Numbered from the stretch's first letter, positions 8,948 through 17,558 are shown. The stretch: DNA of 64,000 nucleotides from Ga0077530 sp035565975 (GCA_035565975.1 DATMRT010000130.1:27613-91612), one strand, 5' to 3'. The notes: generated by a model from the letters alone, not told the origin. A program made the numbers and translations.

Positions 8948-8984
8948 GAAAAATAAGAGCGGCGCCCTCCGGAGAGAGCGCCGC
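8948..8984 (-). terminator. terminator downstream of the Tim44-like gene
   Basis: Read on the minus strand: an 11-bp GC stem (arms 8974-8984 and 8959-8969, one mismatch) followed by TCTTATTTTT. It lies 30 nt after the stop of the gene ending at 9014. Confidence 0.75.
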
Positions 8985-9013
8985 CCGGTGACTTCAATCG
9001 CGGGTCAGATGCT

Positions 9014-9976
9014 TCAGGCCGACTGGACGGCCGAGAGCTCCCATTGGCTGGCCGTGCCGCGGACCGGACGTACGAACGTCCAGACTTCCGTCAGCTCCGT
9101 CGGCTCGTCGCGACTGCCTTCGACGACGCGCCCCGTGGCCGTCTCGATGGTCGCGTCCTTGAGCGTGTAGCGCAGAGCGACCGTCGCGTACTCGAGCTGC
9201 TGCTCGCGCCACGCCTCGGCGAGATCACCCTGCTCGAGCTTCACGTCGGAGACGACGTTGAGCAGGCCGTTCTTCGCATTGTCGTCGAGCTCGGCCGCGA
9301 AGTACGAGAGCATTTCGGGCGTCAGTAGCCGGCCAAGGGCATCGACGTCGTTCTTGCCGTACGCCGTCTGCACCTCGCCCAGCATGCGCTCGAAGGCGTC
9401 GTAGTCGGCCGGGCCGATCTTGATCTCGTCGACGGCACCACCGCCACCAGCGCTGCCGCTACGGTTCAGGATGTCCGTGGGATTGCGACCCGCGTACGCA
9501 CCCTGCGCGCCGGCCGTGGCCATGGCCGGGTTTGTGCCCGCGCTGCCGCGGAAGAGCCGGAAAATCAGATAGACGATGCCGCCGATCAGCAGCATCTGCA
9601 GCAAGAACCCGGCGACGGCCGCGAGTGCGCCCATGCCAAAGATGCCAGCAAGCGCCGCCGCGAAGAGTCCACCGAGCAGCAGACCGCGCAGCCCACCGAA
9701 GCGCGACGCCTGCTGGGTTGCTGCCGCACCCGGACGCGCGGCCTGGTTAGCGCCCGCCTTCGGCGCACCCGGCTGGGTGATCGATTTGTTGATCGGCTGC
9801 GCCGCGTTCGGCGCCGTGTTCGTCCTCGGCGGTGCCTGATAGGTCTTCGCACCGCGGCTACCGAAACCGCCGAACCCGCGGCGGGCATCGGCATCGCTCG
9901 GCATGGTCGCAAGCACCACCAACGCGCCGAGCGCGATGATACTGAGCCTGCCCAACCACCGCTTGAAACTGGTCAT
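9014..9976 (-). CDS. Tim44/TimA-like domain membrane protein
   Basis: 320 residues. An N-terminal signal anchor or signal peptide (about residues 8-25) precedes a Gly/Arg-rich RRGFGGFGSRG stretch and a Pro/Ala linker. Next come hydrophobic segments (about 100-145), a Gly-rich spacer, and a C-terminal Tim44-like domain (about 185-318) beginning IGPADYDAFERMLGEVQ. This architecture is common in alpha- and betaproteobacteria; the fold is shared with the mitochondrial import factor Tim44 but the bacterial role is unsettled. The ATG at 9976 has a GGGGAGG Shine-Dalgarno. Confidence 0.8.
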   Translation of the reverse strand: MTSFKRWLGRLSIIALGALVVLATMPSDADARRGFGGFGSRGAKTYQAPPRTNTAPNAAQPINKSITQPGAPKAGANQAARPGAAATQQASRFGGLRGLLLGGLFAAALAGIFGMGALAAVAGFLLQMLLIGGIVYLIFRLFRGSAGTNPAMATAGAQGAYAGRNPTDILNRSGSAGGGGAVDEIKIGPADYDAFERMLGEVQTAYGKNDVDALGRLLTPEMLSYFAAELDDNAKNGLLNVVSDVKLEQGDLAEAWREQQLEYATVALRYTLKDATIETATGRVVEGSRDEPTELTEVWTFVRPVRGTASQWELSAVQSA

Positions 9977-10128
9977 TCTGCCTCCCCTACATTCATGGCC
10001 CACGCAGCCTATGCAGGCGCGCGCGATCTGCATTGCATATATAGGTGGCCGTGGCGCGAAGTCCATGGTGCGGCGCACGGCAATTTCCCCCTTCGAGGAT
10101 TAGGAATGCGTCGGGATGGACGACAATC

Positions 10129-11664
10129 TCAATCCGGCACGAAGGTATTCGTGCCGTCGGCGTGTCGGACGCGCCCGCGGACGCCGAGATACTCGCGCGC
10201 CGTCATATCGGCGAGGAGCGTCGGATCTTCGGGCGTGTTGGCCATGAAGCGGCGACCATCGCCGAGCCGTCCGAAAAGCACGCTGTAGGTCGGCCCCTTG
10301 CGGTCATGCATGACGGTATAGGTCTCGATGGTGGCCGGCCCTTCCGCGACTTCGGCGACGACCGGCCCGCGGTCATTGTCGATCTCGGCCTGATAGAGGG
10401 CCGGATCGCGCGGTGCGAAGACCTTCTCCGTTGGCGTCGTCGAGTAGATGCCGGCGGACTGCTTTGTGACGTAGTTGCCATTCGCTGTAACGAGTCCGAA
10501 CGAGCCCGGCTTTGCGCGCACGCGGTTCATCATCTCGGCGATCGAGTGCGTGACGTAGTTGTTGCCGGGTCCACCGAAGTAGGGAAGGCCGCCCGTGACG
10601 GTGAGGCCGCGCGGATCCTCGAGCGGAATGCCCATCTCCGTGCACGCGATTTCCACAGCCGAGGGGAAGCAACTGTAGAGATCGATGTGCGCGATGTCGG
10701 CGAGAGACTTTCCCGCCATCTCGAAGGCCTCGCGCGCGACCGTCCGCATGGCCGGCGACGAGTAGTAGTTGTGGCGATCGGAGATGTACCAGTGGTCATG
10801 CGCGTCGGCGCAGCCGTGCAGATAGACCCACTTATCCTGCGGAATGCCGAGCGCCTTCGCCTTGGCGACGGACGTCAGCACGAGCGCCGCCGCTTGGTCG
10901 ATGTAGGCATTCGCGTTCATGAGCTTCGTGTAGGGAAAGCCGATGTAGGGATTCTCCGCACTCACCGTTGCAATGGTCTCGGCGCTGTAGCCGGCGCGGC
11001 GATCGGCGAGCGGGTTTGCCTTGGCGACGGCGGCGAAGTGCGCGAAGAGCTTGCCCATGGCCGCCAGATGCTCGGGGATCGTGCGCCCGAGATGACCGCG
11101 AATGCCGTTCTCGAAGAGCGGATAGGCGAAGATCGCGCCGGCCATGCGGTGGCGCTGTTCCATGTCGCTCCAGCCACGCGTGGCAACGCCCCACACTTCC
11201 GGCTCGCCACCCGGGTCCTCCGACCAGTCGAGCTGCAGCTTGGCGCGCTCGGCGGCCTTCTGCGTTGAAAGTGCCTCGCCGCCGGCGATCAGCGCCGCCG
11301 CGCACTCGCCGCGCACGACCATCTCGAAGAGACGGTTCACGCACCATTGCGGCATGTTACCGCCCGGATGTGTGTAGATGAGCCGCTGCGCGGAGGTCGC
11401 GCCGAGGCGGTTGGCGAGCGAGCGCGGCGGGTTGGTGTATCGGCCAAAGGGCGAAGTAAAACGCCAGCTCGTGTCCGAGAACGAGCGGATCATGACTACC
11501 GTGTCGAGCGTGCCAAGGAGCGCCGAACCGGCCCCCGTATCCTCAGCCGCAGCGCGGGCCGCATCCGCCGTCAGATCCATGGGCGAGCGCGCACGCGCCG
11601 GGTCTTTCTCGCGCTGCGTAATCTGCCCGCAGCCGACCAGCACCGGAATTCGGGTCTCGTCCAT
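10129..11664 (-). CDS. thiolase-like protein type 1 with extra C-terminal domain
   Basis: 511 residues, about 110 longer than biosynthetic thiolases. The N-terminal 400 residues have the thiolase fold (RIPVLVGCGQIT start, GGEAL after the nucleophile helix), followed by a C-terminal extension like that of mycobacterial thiolase-like protein type 1. The canonical catalytic positions look altered: no Cys where the acyl-accepting Cys should align (the stretch is HPGGNMPQW), GGLPYFGGPGNN instead of the GHP motif, and ANGNY instead of the second Cys motif. It is often annotated acetyl-CoA acetyltransferase, but that activity is doubtful. Confidence 0.75.
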   Translation of the reverse strand: MDETRIPVLVGCGQITQREKDPARARSPMDLTADAARAAAEDTGAGSALLGTLDTVVMIRSFSDTSWRFTSPFGRYTNPPRSLANRLGATSAQRLIYTHPGGNMPQWCVNRLFEMVVRGECAAALIAGGEALSTQKAAERAKLQLDWSEDPGGEPEVWGVATRGWSDMEQRHRMAGAIFAYPLFENGIRGHLGRTIPEHLAAMGKLFAHFAAVAKANPLADRRAGYSAETIATVSAENPYIGFPYTKLMNANAYIDQAAALVLTSVAKAKALGIPQDKWVYLHGCADAHDHWYISDRHNYYSSPAMRTVAREAFEMAGKSLADIAHIDLYSCFPSAVEIACTEMGIPLEDPRGLTVTGGLPYFGGPGNNYVTHSIAEMMNRVRAKPGSFGLVTANGNYVTKQSAGIYSTTPTEKVFAPRDPALYQAEIDNDRGPVVAEVAEGPATIETYTVMHDRKGPTYSVLFGRLGDGRRFMANTPEDPTLLADMTAREYLGVRGRVRHADGTNTFVPD

Positions 11665-12150
11665 TGGTGTCCTTCTCCCGCGGTTTTGTTGCCGATACGC
11701 GCGTTTTTCGGCTCATGCTCGGCTGTAGCCGCGACCCGGTCAATCGGGGCTTCCGGAGACGCCGCAAAGTAGCCGCGAACCGCTTGCGGCAATCCTGTGG
11801 CACTCGGCCATTTGGCCACCTAATGGCCTTAATTCGCAAAAGGGCTTGGGTTGGGCTCAAAAATATCTTTCGTCGGAGCGTCACGAGCGCGCAACGTCGA
11901 TGTGTCAAGAACAGCACGCATTAATACTTGATCATCCAGAGAAGACCTATGGTTAATTTAACCCCTCTTCTGGAGAGTGGCACTTAGATCACACTTTCTA
12001 CATAGATTCATTTGAGCAGAATGGCCCGATTTGTGCTTTGCGGGAACGTTTTCGCTTGCCACGCGTCTTTAGCGAACCTTACTGTTTGTTCATTGGCACC
12101 CCGCGGTGCCGTGGCACAGACGATGGAGCAGATCAGTCATGGAGGGTTCG
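11665..12150. promoter_or_regulatory. 486-nt region with candidate CtrA-like and EcfG-like sites
   Basis: AT-richer gap between the divergent thiolase-like gene and the 27-residue peptide gene. At 11949-11963 lies ATGGTTAA, then T, then TTAACC, a near palindrome that includes the reverse complement of the CtrA half-site TTAACCAT. It is flanked by loosely matched CCAGAGAAG and CTTCTGG. At 12043-12067 is GGAAC, 16 nt, then CGTC, resembling the EcfG stress promoter (GGAAC-N16/17-CGTT). No other gene is seen here. Confidence 0.35.
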
Positions 12151-12234
12151 ATGCAGCTTCGAGTTGGGCTGAACATCGCCGCCGCGATCATGTCGTTTGC
12201 GTTTCTCGCCGCAGTTGTGTTCGGAATGGTCTAA
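12151..12234 (+). CDS. 27-residue single-span membrane peptide
   Basis: Reads MQLRVGLNIAAAIMSFAFLA and continues AVVFGMV. One Arg at position 4 precedes about 19 uncharged hydrophobic residues, a complete transmembrane helix with a positive-inside N terminus and no cytoplasmic domain. GGAGGG at 12141-12146 supports the ATG at 12151; an in-frame ATG at 12139 would add MEGS. A hairpin terminator follows 50 nt later, so this is a self-contained unit. I recall similar tiny ORFs in Rhizobiales but cannot verify that. Function unknown. Confidence 0.6.
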   Translation: MQLRVGLNIAAAIMSFAFLAAVVFGMV

Positions 12235-12282
12235 GCTCCGACACAGGTTCTCCGCACCCGAGGCGAAACCTGGATATCTAGC

Positions 12283-12312
12283 AAAAAGGCGCGGTCACCC
12301 CGCGCCTTTCTG
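12283..12312. terminator. bidirectional terminator
   Basis: A 10-bp stem AAAGGCGCGG/CCGCGCCTTT (12285-12294, 12300-12309). The minus-strand side is followed by TTTTT, and it lies between the convergent peptide gene and the CoA-transferase beta-subunit gene. Confidence 0.75.
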
Positions 12313-12338
12313 CATTTCAGATTAGGATCGTATCGCGT

Positions 12339-13022
12339 TCACGCGGCCTTGCGCTTGAGGGGCGCGCCCGTCTGAGCCTGCAGCGCCTCCATGCTGAGGC
12401 CAGGCGCCATATCGACGACCTCGAAGCCCTCGGGGCCGACATCGATCACGGCGAGGTTCGTGTACACGCGGCTCACGGCTTTCACGGCCGTCAGCGGCAG
12501 TGCGCAGCGCTCGAGCAGCTTGGGGCTGCCGTTCTTCGACGTGTGGTCCATGATAATCCACAGCCGCTTGGCGCCGACGGCGAGATCCATGGCGCCACCG
12601 ACCGCCGGCACGCCGTCCGTCAGCGAGGTCGTCCAGTTGGCGAAATCGCCGTTCGCCGCCACCTCGAAGGCGCCGAGCACGCAGAGGTCGATATGACCGC
12701 CGCGGATCAGGGCAAAGCTGTCGGCGTGGTGGACGATGCTCGCGCCGGTGACGAGGTTCACGTTCTGCTTGCCGGCATTGACGAGCCAGGGCTCCAACTC
12801 CTCGGGCTTCTGCAGTCCGCCCATGCCGATGATGCCGTTCTCCGAGTGGAAGATGACCTCGCGGCCCTTCACGAAGTTCGACACCAGCAGCGGAATGCCG
12901 ATGCCGAGATTGACGCACCAGCCCTCGGGAATATCCTGCGCGAGGCGGGCAGCCATCTCGGGACGTGCCCAGGGCTTGAAGCCTTCGGCAGTGCCGGTCG
13001 CGCGGGCGGCGGTGGTCGTCAT
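12339..13022 (-). CDS. 3-oxoacid CoA-transferase, subunit B
   Basis: 227 residues; beta subunit of a class I CoA-transferase. It has VNLGIGIPLLV and SENGIIGMGG, whose Glu is the catalytic residue that forms the glutamyl-CoA thioester, then GGHIDLCVLGAFEV. The pair moves CoA from succinyl-CoA to a 3-oxo acid (acetoacetate or 3-oxoadipate). The ATG at 13022 has a GAGGAG Shine-Dalgarno; an ATG further up (13091) would overlap the alpha subunit. It follows the alpha-subunit gene by 28 nt as an operon. Confidence 0.9.
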   Translation of the reverse strand: MTTTAARATGTAEGFKPWARPEMAARLAQDIPEGWCVNLGIGIPLLVSNFVKGREVIFHSENGIIGMGGLQKPEELEPWLVNAGKQNVNLVTGASIVHHADSFALIRGGHIDLCVLGAFEVAANGDFANWTTSLTDGVPAVGGAMDLAVGAKRLWIIMDHTSKNGSPKLLERCALPLTAVKAVSRVYTNLAVIDVGPEGFEVVDMAPGLSMEALQAQTGAPLKRKAA

Positions 13023-13050
13023 GATGCGGCTCCTCGGCAGATCGTTGATT

Positions 13051-13755
13051 TCATGCAGTGGCGGCGACGAGCGCGGGCGCCGGATCGCCATAGGGCACGT
13101 GGACGACGCGGTTCACGTACACACCCGGCGTGTGAATGCTCTCGGGCCCGAGAGCACCAAGCTCCACGATATGCTGCGCCTGCACGATGGTGAGCTCGGC
13201 GGCCGTGGCCATGATCGGATTGAAGTTCCGGCCTGACAGCTTGTAGGTGAGATTGCCCCAGCGGTCCGCCTGCCAGGCCTCGACGAGCGCGACATCGGCG
13301 CGGATCGACTGCTCGAGCAGGTACTTGCGCCCATTGAACTCGCGCACTTCCTTGCCCTCGCCGAGCGCCGTCCCGTAGGCCGTCGCCGTATAGAAGGCCG
13401 GAATGCCGGCGCCTGCGGCGCGGATGCGCTCGGCGAGCGTCCCTTGCGGCACGAGCTCCAATTCGAGCTTGCCCGACTTGTGCATCTCGTCGAACACGAC
13501 CGAGCCGGCACTGCGCGGGAAGCTGCAGATGATCTTGCGCACGCGGCCCGTCGCGAGGAGGCGCACGAGCGGCTCGACGCGACCCGTGCCGGCGTTGTTG
13601 CCGACGAGCGTCAGATCCTTCGCCCCCTGCTCGATGAGGCCGTCGATGAGATGCGCCGGATGCCCCACGGCACCGAAACCGCCGAACATGACGGTCGAGC
13701 CGTCCTTGATCCCCTGCATCGCCTCGGCGATGGATTTGACCCGCTTGTCGATCAT
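13051..13755 (-). CDS. 3-oxoacid CoA-transferase, subunit A (PcaI-like)
   Basis: 234 residues; alpha subunit, providing the CoA-binding glycine loop GGFGAVGHP (about residues 25-33) and SFPRSAGSVVFDEMHKSGKL. The segments VPQGTLAERIRAAG and SGRNFNPIMATAAELTIVQ are closer to 3-oxoadipate CoA-transferase (PcaI) than to ketone-body enzymes. No other beta-ketoadipate genes are nearby, so the physiological substrate stays open. First gene of the two-gene operon. Confidence 0.88.
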   Translation of the reverse strand: MIDKRVKSIAEAMQGIKDGSTVMFGGFGAVGHPAHLIDGLIEQGAKDLTLVGNNAGTGRVEPLVRLLATGRVRKIICSFPRSAGSVVFDEMHKSGKLELELVPQGTLAERIRAAGAGIPAFYTATAYGTALGEGKEVREFNGRKYLLEQSIRADVALVEAWQADRWGNLTYKLSGRNFNPIMATAAELTIVQAQHIVELGALGPESIHTPGVYVNRVVHVPYGDPAPALVAATA

Positions 13756-13918
13756 GAGTTCCTGCTTCCAGCCCCGTCCCGGGTTTCTAAGGCCCCGGAC
13801 GGCGGCGATGCTATCCGAAATCGCAGCTGATGCCAGCCCCGCACGCCGTTTGCAGGTGCCCCTGCACGCCCGACATGACCGGATTGCCGCAGAAGCTGCG
13901 AAACACTAACTTCGCGCC

Positions 13919-14632
13919 ATGCTCTTCCCGACCCCACTGCTCCGCGGAACCCTCATCCAGCGCTACAAGCGCTTTCTCGCCGACATCCGCCTCGACAGTG
14001 GCGAGACAATCACCGCGACGTGCCCGAATACCGGCTCGATGATGGGGCTCACCACGCCCGGTGTGCCTGTGTGGGTATCGACGTCCGACAGTCCGACGCG
14101 GAAGTACAAGCACACCTGGGAGCTTCTCGAGGTCGACCTCGGCAAAGGTCCCGGCCTCGTCGGCATCAACACGAACCACCCCAATGCGCTCGTCAGCGAG
14201 GCAATCCAGGAAAAGCGGATCGCGGCACTCAAGGGCTACGACAGCCTGCGGCGCGAGGTGAAGTATGGCACCAACAGCCGCATCGACATCCTGCTCGAAA
14301 GCGCGGGCAAGCCACCGGCCTACGTCGAGGTCAAAAACGTGCACATGATGCGCGAGGCGGGCCGCGCGGAGTTTCCGGACTCGGTCACCGCGCGCGGACT
14401 GAAGCACCTTCTCGAGATGAGCCAGATGGTGCGGGCCGGACATCGCGCCGTGATGGTGTTTCTCATCCAGCGCAATGACGCGACGCGTCTCACGTTCGCG
14501 AACGACATCGACCCGAACTACGTCGAAGGCCTCAAGGCGGCCCGCGAGATCGGCGTCGAGGCGATCGCGCTCAAATGCGCGCTGACGCCCGAAGGCATCC
14601 GCGTCGAAAAGCCCGTGCCGATCAAGATGTGA
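13919..14632 (+). CDS. sfsA: SfsA-family DNA/RNA nuclease-like protein
   Basis: 237 residues, normal SfsA length. Conserved blocks include an OB-like N-terminal part (LLRGTLIQRYKRFLADI), CPNTGSMMGL, and the nuclease-like core with RIDILLE, AYVEVKNVHM and EFPDSVTARGLKHL. The VEVK and Asp/Glu residues fit a PD-(D/E)XK-type active site. The E. coli gene was named for maltose-fermentation stimulation, but the biochemical role is poorly defined. It starts divergently from the CoA-transferase operon and ends 12 nt from the convergent dehydrogenase gene. Confidence 0.9.
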   Translation: MLFPTPLLRGTLIQRYKRFLADIRLDSGETITATCPNTGSMMGLTTPGVPVWVSTSDSPTRKYKHTWELLEVDLGKGPGLVGINTNHPNALVSEAIQEKRIAALKGYDSLRREVKYGTNSRIDILLESAGKPPAYVEVKNVHMMREAGRAEFPDSVTARGLKHLLEMSQMVRAGHRAVMVFLIQRNDATRLTFANDIDPNYVEGLKAAREIGVEAIALKCALTPEGIRVEKPVPIKM

Positions 14633-14644
14633 GCGTGCGCGCGC

Positions 14645-15523
14645 TCAATCCTGCTGATTGAGGCGCGCGAGCAGGCTCGAGGTATCCCAGCGCTTGCCGC
14701 CGAGACGCTGAACCTCGGCATAGAACTGGTCGACCAGCGCCGCGACAGGCAGCGTCGCACCGTTCTGGCGCGCTTCCTCGAGCGCGATCCAGAGATCCTT
14801 GCGCATCCAGTCGACGGCGAATCCATAGTCGTATTTCGCCTCCGCCATGGTCTTCCAGCGGTTGTCCATCTGCCAGGAACCGGCCGCGCCCTTGGAGATC
14901 GTCTCCATGACCTTCGGAATGTCGAGCCCGGCTTTCTGGGCGAAATGAATGCCCTCGGCCAGGCCCTGCACGAGGCCTGCGATGCAGATCTGGTTGACCA
15001 TCTTCGTGAGCTGCCCCGCCCCTGGCGCGCCGATCAGCGTCACCATGCGAGCGAAGGCTGAGATCACCGGCTCGGCCTTGGCGAAGACGTCGGCATCACC
15101 GCCGACCATCACTGTCAGCACACCGTTCTGCGCGCCCGCCGATCCGCCCGAGACCGGCGCGTCGAGGAAGCCGAAGCCCTTGGACTTGGCCGCCGCATAA
15201 AGCTCGCGCGCGATATTGGCCGAGACGGTCGTGTTGTCGATGAACACCGCCCCCTTGCGGACGCCCTCGAAGGCGCCGTCCTTGCCGAGCGTCACGGCGC
15301 GCAGATCATCGTCGTTACCGACGCAGGAGAAGACGAAGTCCTGATCCTTGGCGGCTGCCGCGGGCGTTGGCGCGGTCTTGCCGGCACCGTACTCCTTGAC
15401 CCACGCCTCGGCCTTGGCGGCATTGCGGTTGTAGACGGTCAGCTCATGGCCGCCCTTCTTGAGAAGGTGCCCTGCCATGGGGTAGCCCATCACACCCAAT
15501 CCAATAAACGCCACCTTTGCCAT
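14645..15523 (-). CDS. NAD(P)-dependent beta-hydroxyacid dehydrogenase
   Basis: 292 residues of the 3-hydroxyisobutyrate dehydrogenase/tartronate semialdehyde reductase family. An N-terminal Rossmann domain starts AFIGLGVMGYPMAGHL; DAPVSGGSAGAQ is the substrate loop, and GAGQLTKMVNQ carries the catalytic Lys (about residue 173). A GGGAG-type Shine-Dalgarno precedes the ATG. Members reduce or oxidise small 3-hydroxy acids; choosing between 3-hydroxyisobutyrate, tartronate semialdehyde and succinic semialdehyde would need modelling. Monocistronic. Confidence 0.85.
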   Translation of the reverse strand: MAKVAFIGLGVMGYPMAGHLLKKGGHELTVYNRNAAKAEAWVKEYGAGKTAPTPAAAAKDQDFVFSCVGNDDDLRAVTLGKDGAFEGVRKGAVFIDNTTVSANIARELYAAAKSKGFGFLDAPVSGGSAGAQNGVLTVMVGGDADVFAKAEPVISAFARMVTLIGAPGAGQLTKMVNQICIAGLVQGLAEGIHFAQKAGLDIPKVMETISKGAAGSWQMDNRWKTMAEAKYDYGFAVDWMRKDLWIALEEARQNGATLPVAALVDQFYAEVQRLGGKRWDTSSLLARLNQQD

Positions 15524-15632
15524 CGTGCCGCTCCCATGAAGTCATTGACGGTTCGGGAGCCGTTCTAGCGGATGGGGGCGGCCTTGTCAGGACGTCGATT
15601 GGGCAATCTGGCCAGGGAGTCAGAAATGGGAG

Positions 15633-16007
15633 TCAGGAATGGCCGAGCGGCAGCACCATCGTGCGGCGCGCGCTGATGTCGTAGGCGCAGACGGGGCCAC
15701 CCGACGCGCCCGCGGTCGCAACGAAGATGAAGGGCGTGCGATAGCGCTCGCTCCAGCGCGCGTGATCGACCTGCCAGACGGAGACATCGGCGTGCGGATT
15801 GCCGACGCTGAACCAGACCTGCGCCGGACTAGCCCAGGCCGTGCGGTCAGCGAGGCCGGTCGCCGTCGGATCGCGCTGGCAAGCCGCGACGGCCTGATCA
15901 CGGAAGGTCGCGACCATCACGTCGGCTGTGGCCGAGCGGTAAAGATACTGCTGATAGCCGATCTTGCCCGCGGCAAGGAGAATGAGGATGACGGCGATGA
16001 ACCTCAT
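15633..16007 (-). CDS. hypothetical membrane-anchored protein
   Basis: 124 residues. One N-terminal hydrophobic segment (about 1-18, MRFIAVILILLAAGKIGY) looks like a signal anchor. The rest is a soluble domain rich in aromatic and polar residues with two Cys (positions about 43 and 107) that could form a disulfide in the periplasm. AAGGGG lies upstream of the ATG. No family recognised. The stop codon lies inside the second copy of a 13-bp tandem duplication (15615-15640). Confidence 0.6.
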   Translation of the reverse strand: MRFIAVILILLAAGKIGYQQYLYRSATADVMVATFRDQAVAACQRDPTATGLADRTAWASPAQVWFSVGNPHADVSVWQVDHARWSERYRTPFIFVATAGASGGPVCAYDISARRTMVLPLGHS

Positions 16008-16122
16008 GACGCGGCGCCCCTTCCGGCACGCGCCCGAGCGGATGCCGGCACGCGAGAGAGTCGGCCGCTGTGGTTAACAAAGGATTGACGCCGGCCATGC
16101 GCGAGCGTCGCGCGCTTCCCAA

Positions 16123-16344
16123 TCAGGCACGCTGCTCGTCGAGGCCACCACCGCTCGCACGCAAGGCGAGCTGGTCACGGTGCCGCTCCAGGCACTTCAA
16201 CGAGAGCTCCATCTGCTGAAGAACGCGCATTCGGAGCGAGGGATCGATCGCCGGCTCCGCAGCCAGTTCTGCGCGGAAACGCTCGATGCGGCGCCGATTT
16301 TCATCAATGAGACGATTGGACTGTTCGAGCAGACGCACCGTCAT
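16123..16344 (-). CDS. small coiled-coil hypothetical protein
   Basis: 73 residues, almost entirely charged helix: LLEQSNRLIDENRRRIERF, then QQMELSLKCLERHRDQLAL, with heptad-like spacing of Leu and Ile. No signal peptide or metal motif. AGGGG precedes the ATG. It lies 115 nt upstream of the membrane-anchored hypothetical gene on the same strand. Likely a cytoplasmic helical oligomer; function unknown. Confidence 0.6.
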   Translation of the reverse strand: MTVRLLEQSNRLIDENRRRIERFRAELAAEPAIDPSLRMRVLQQMELSLKCLERHRDQLALRASGGGLDEQRA

Positions 16345-16624
16345 GAGTAACCCCTGTCATATGCACCAGTTCGGCAACGCATTTGGCTGGCCGCCGTTCC
16401 CCGCCGGCCAATCTAATCTGCAAGCAATATGCCGATCGCGGACATCCGTCGCCTACCGCTTTCGTTGGTTCCCCAGAAGGTTGCAGCTCCCAGCCGCCGG
16501 CCATCATCGGGGCTCGCTCGACGCACGTGCGGTTGGGCCTCGGGGGTGCGAATATTGCTCCCCCATGAGACTTTCAGCCCTCATCGTGCGTTGAGGCTTC
16601 GGGCAGCATCAAGGAGGTTGAGTA

Positions 16625-16996
16625 ATGCGTACCCCCGCCACCGTTCTAGGGCTCTTCGCCCTGACATTTCTTGTCCTGCCGGGAGCGCCCGCGGCGGCAG
16701 CTCCGCTCCCATCGCATCGCGTGGCCATCACCTCAGGCGTGGTTCTGACCAACGGCCATCGCCCGTATCATCATCGCGTTTATCGCCATCGCGCGAAACA
16801 CAGCTATCGGCATCGCAAATGCCATAAGGGCTGGCTGCCTCCCCTGCCCAGGTACCGTCACGCTCCGGGCAAGTGGAGCCACAAGCACTGCCACGACTGG
16901 CACCGCTGCCATTATTACTTCTACGGCTACAAGCAGTGGGCGCGCTGGAACCCCGAGAAGTCCCGGGCCTACTTCTACCGCCGCTATCACCACTGA
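16625..16996 (+). CDS. secreted His/Tyr/Arg-rich protein
   Basis: 123 residues. A clear Sec signal peptide (MRTPATVLGLFALTFLVL, cleavage after AAA near residue 26) precedes a mature chain full of His, Tyr, Arg and Trp, for example YHHRVYRHRAKHSYRHRKCH. Two or three Cys and many His suggest metal or surface binding. AAGGAGG at 16613-16619 is a strong Shine-Dalgarno. No family recognised. It belongs with the small basic secreted proteins at 17201 and 61761 in composition. Confidence 0.65.
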   Translation: MRTPATVLGLFALTFLVLPGAPAAAAPLPSHRVAITSGVVLTNGHRPYHHRVYRHRAKHSYRHRKCHKGWLPPLPRYRHAPGKWSHKHCHDWHRCHYYFYGYKQWARWNPEKSRAYFYRRYHH

Positions 16997-17200
16997 TTGG
17001 CGTCTCGCCTCAGTTATGGCGACGAGTGACGCGGCCGCGGTCCCGGTTTTGCGGCTGCGTCCTCAGGGCCTCCCGCGAACCGGGGTCCGCAGCCTGTTTT
17101 CTCCATAGCATCACGGATGCAATGGCTCCGTTGCTCCGCATATCGTCTCAGGAATTCGTCCCGTCTGCGCAGTCCGCCAGATGATCCTCCAGGAGATGAA

Positions 17201-17551
17201 ATGCCCATGCGCATCGTTGCTGTTTCTCTGATCGCGCTATCCGTCCTCAGCGGTCATCATTCGCCCGCAGAAGCTGCGCCCCTCTCCGCACGCGGGACGA
17301 CGGCGGTCGCGAAAAACATGGCCGAGCCCGTCGGCGATTGCGGAACCTGCGTCGGATCGCGCGCCACAAGGCGGCCGGGACGAAAAGAGAGCTATCAGCA
17401 CCGCCCGCGGGTCAAAGGTTGGTCGCGGCGGGCGTCGATTTATCGGTCCCGACCGGGAGCCGCGGGTTCAGCGAACTGGGATCCGGGCTATCGCTACGGT
17501 GCGGCGAGCTGGGGCGATCAGCGAGCCTGGGACTATTACGGCCGCTTCTGA
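17201..17551 (+). CDS. secreted Arg/Tyr/Gly-rich small protein
   Basis: 116 residues with a signal peptide (MRIVAVSLIALSVL, cleavage near AEA at about 28). The mature part has a CGTC pair (a CxxC motif), several Arg-rich segments and a C-terminal aromatic stretch (YRYGAASWGDQRAWDYYGRF). AGGAG at 17191-17195 fixes the ATG at 17201; longer in-frame starts upstream lack a Shine-Dalgarno. It ends 7 nt before the convergent sdhC-like stop. Confidence 0.6.
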   Translation: MPMRIVAVSLIALSVLSGHHSPAEAAPLSARGTTAVAKNMAEPVGDCGTCVGSRATRRPGRKESYQHRPRVKGWSRRASIYRSRPGAAGSANWDPGYRYGAASWGDQRAWDYYGRF

Positions 17552-17558
17552 TGCTCGC

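Noticed and set aside
10045..11268. 407-codon frame opposite the thiolase-like gene
   Set aside because: Antisense to a clear gene and without recognisable similarity.
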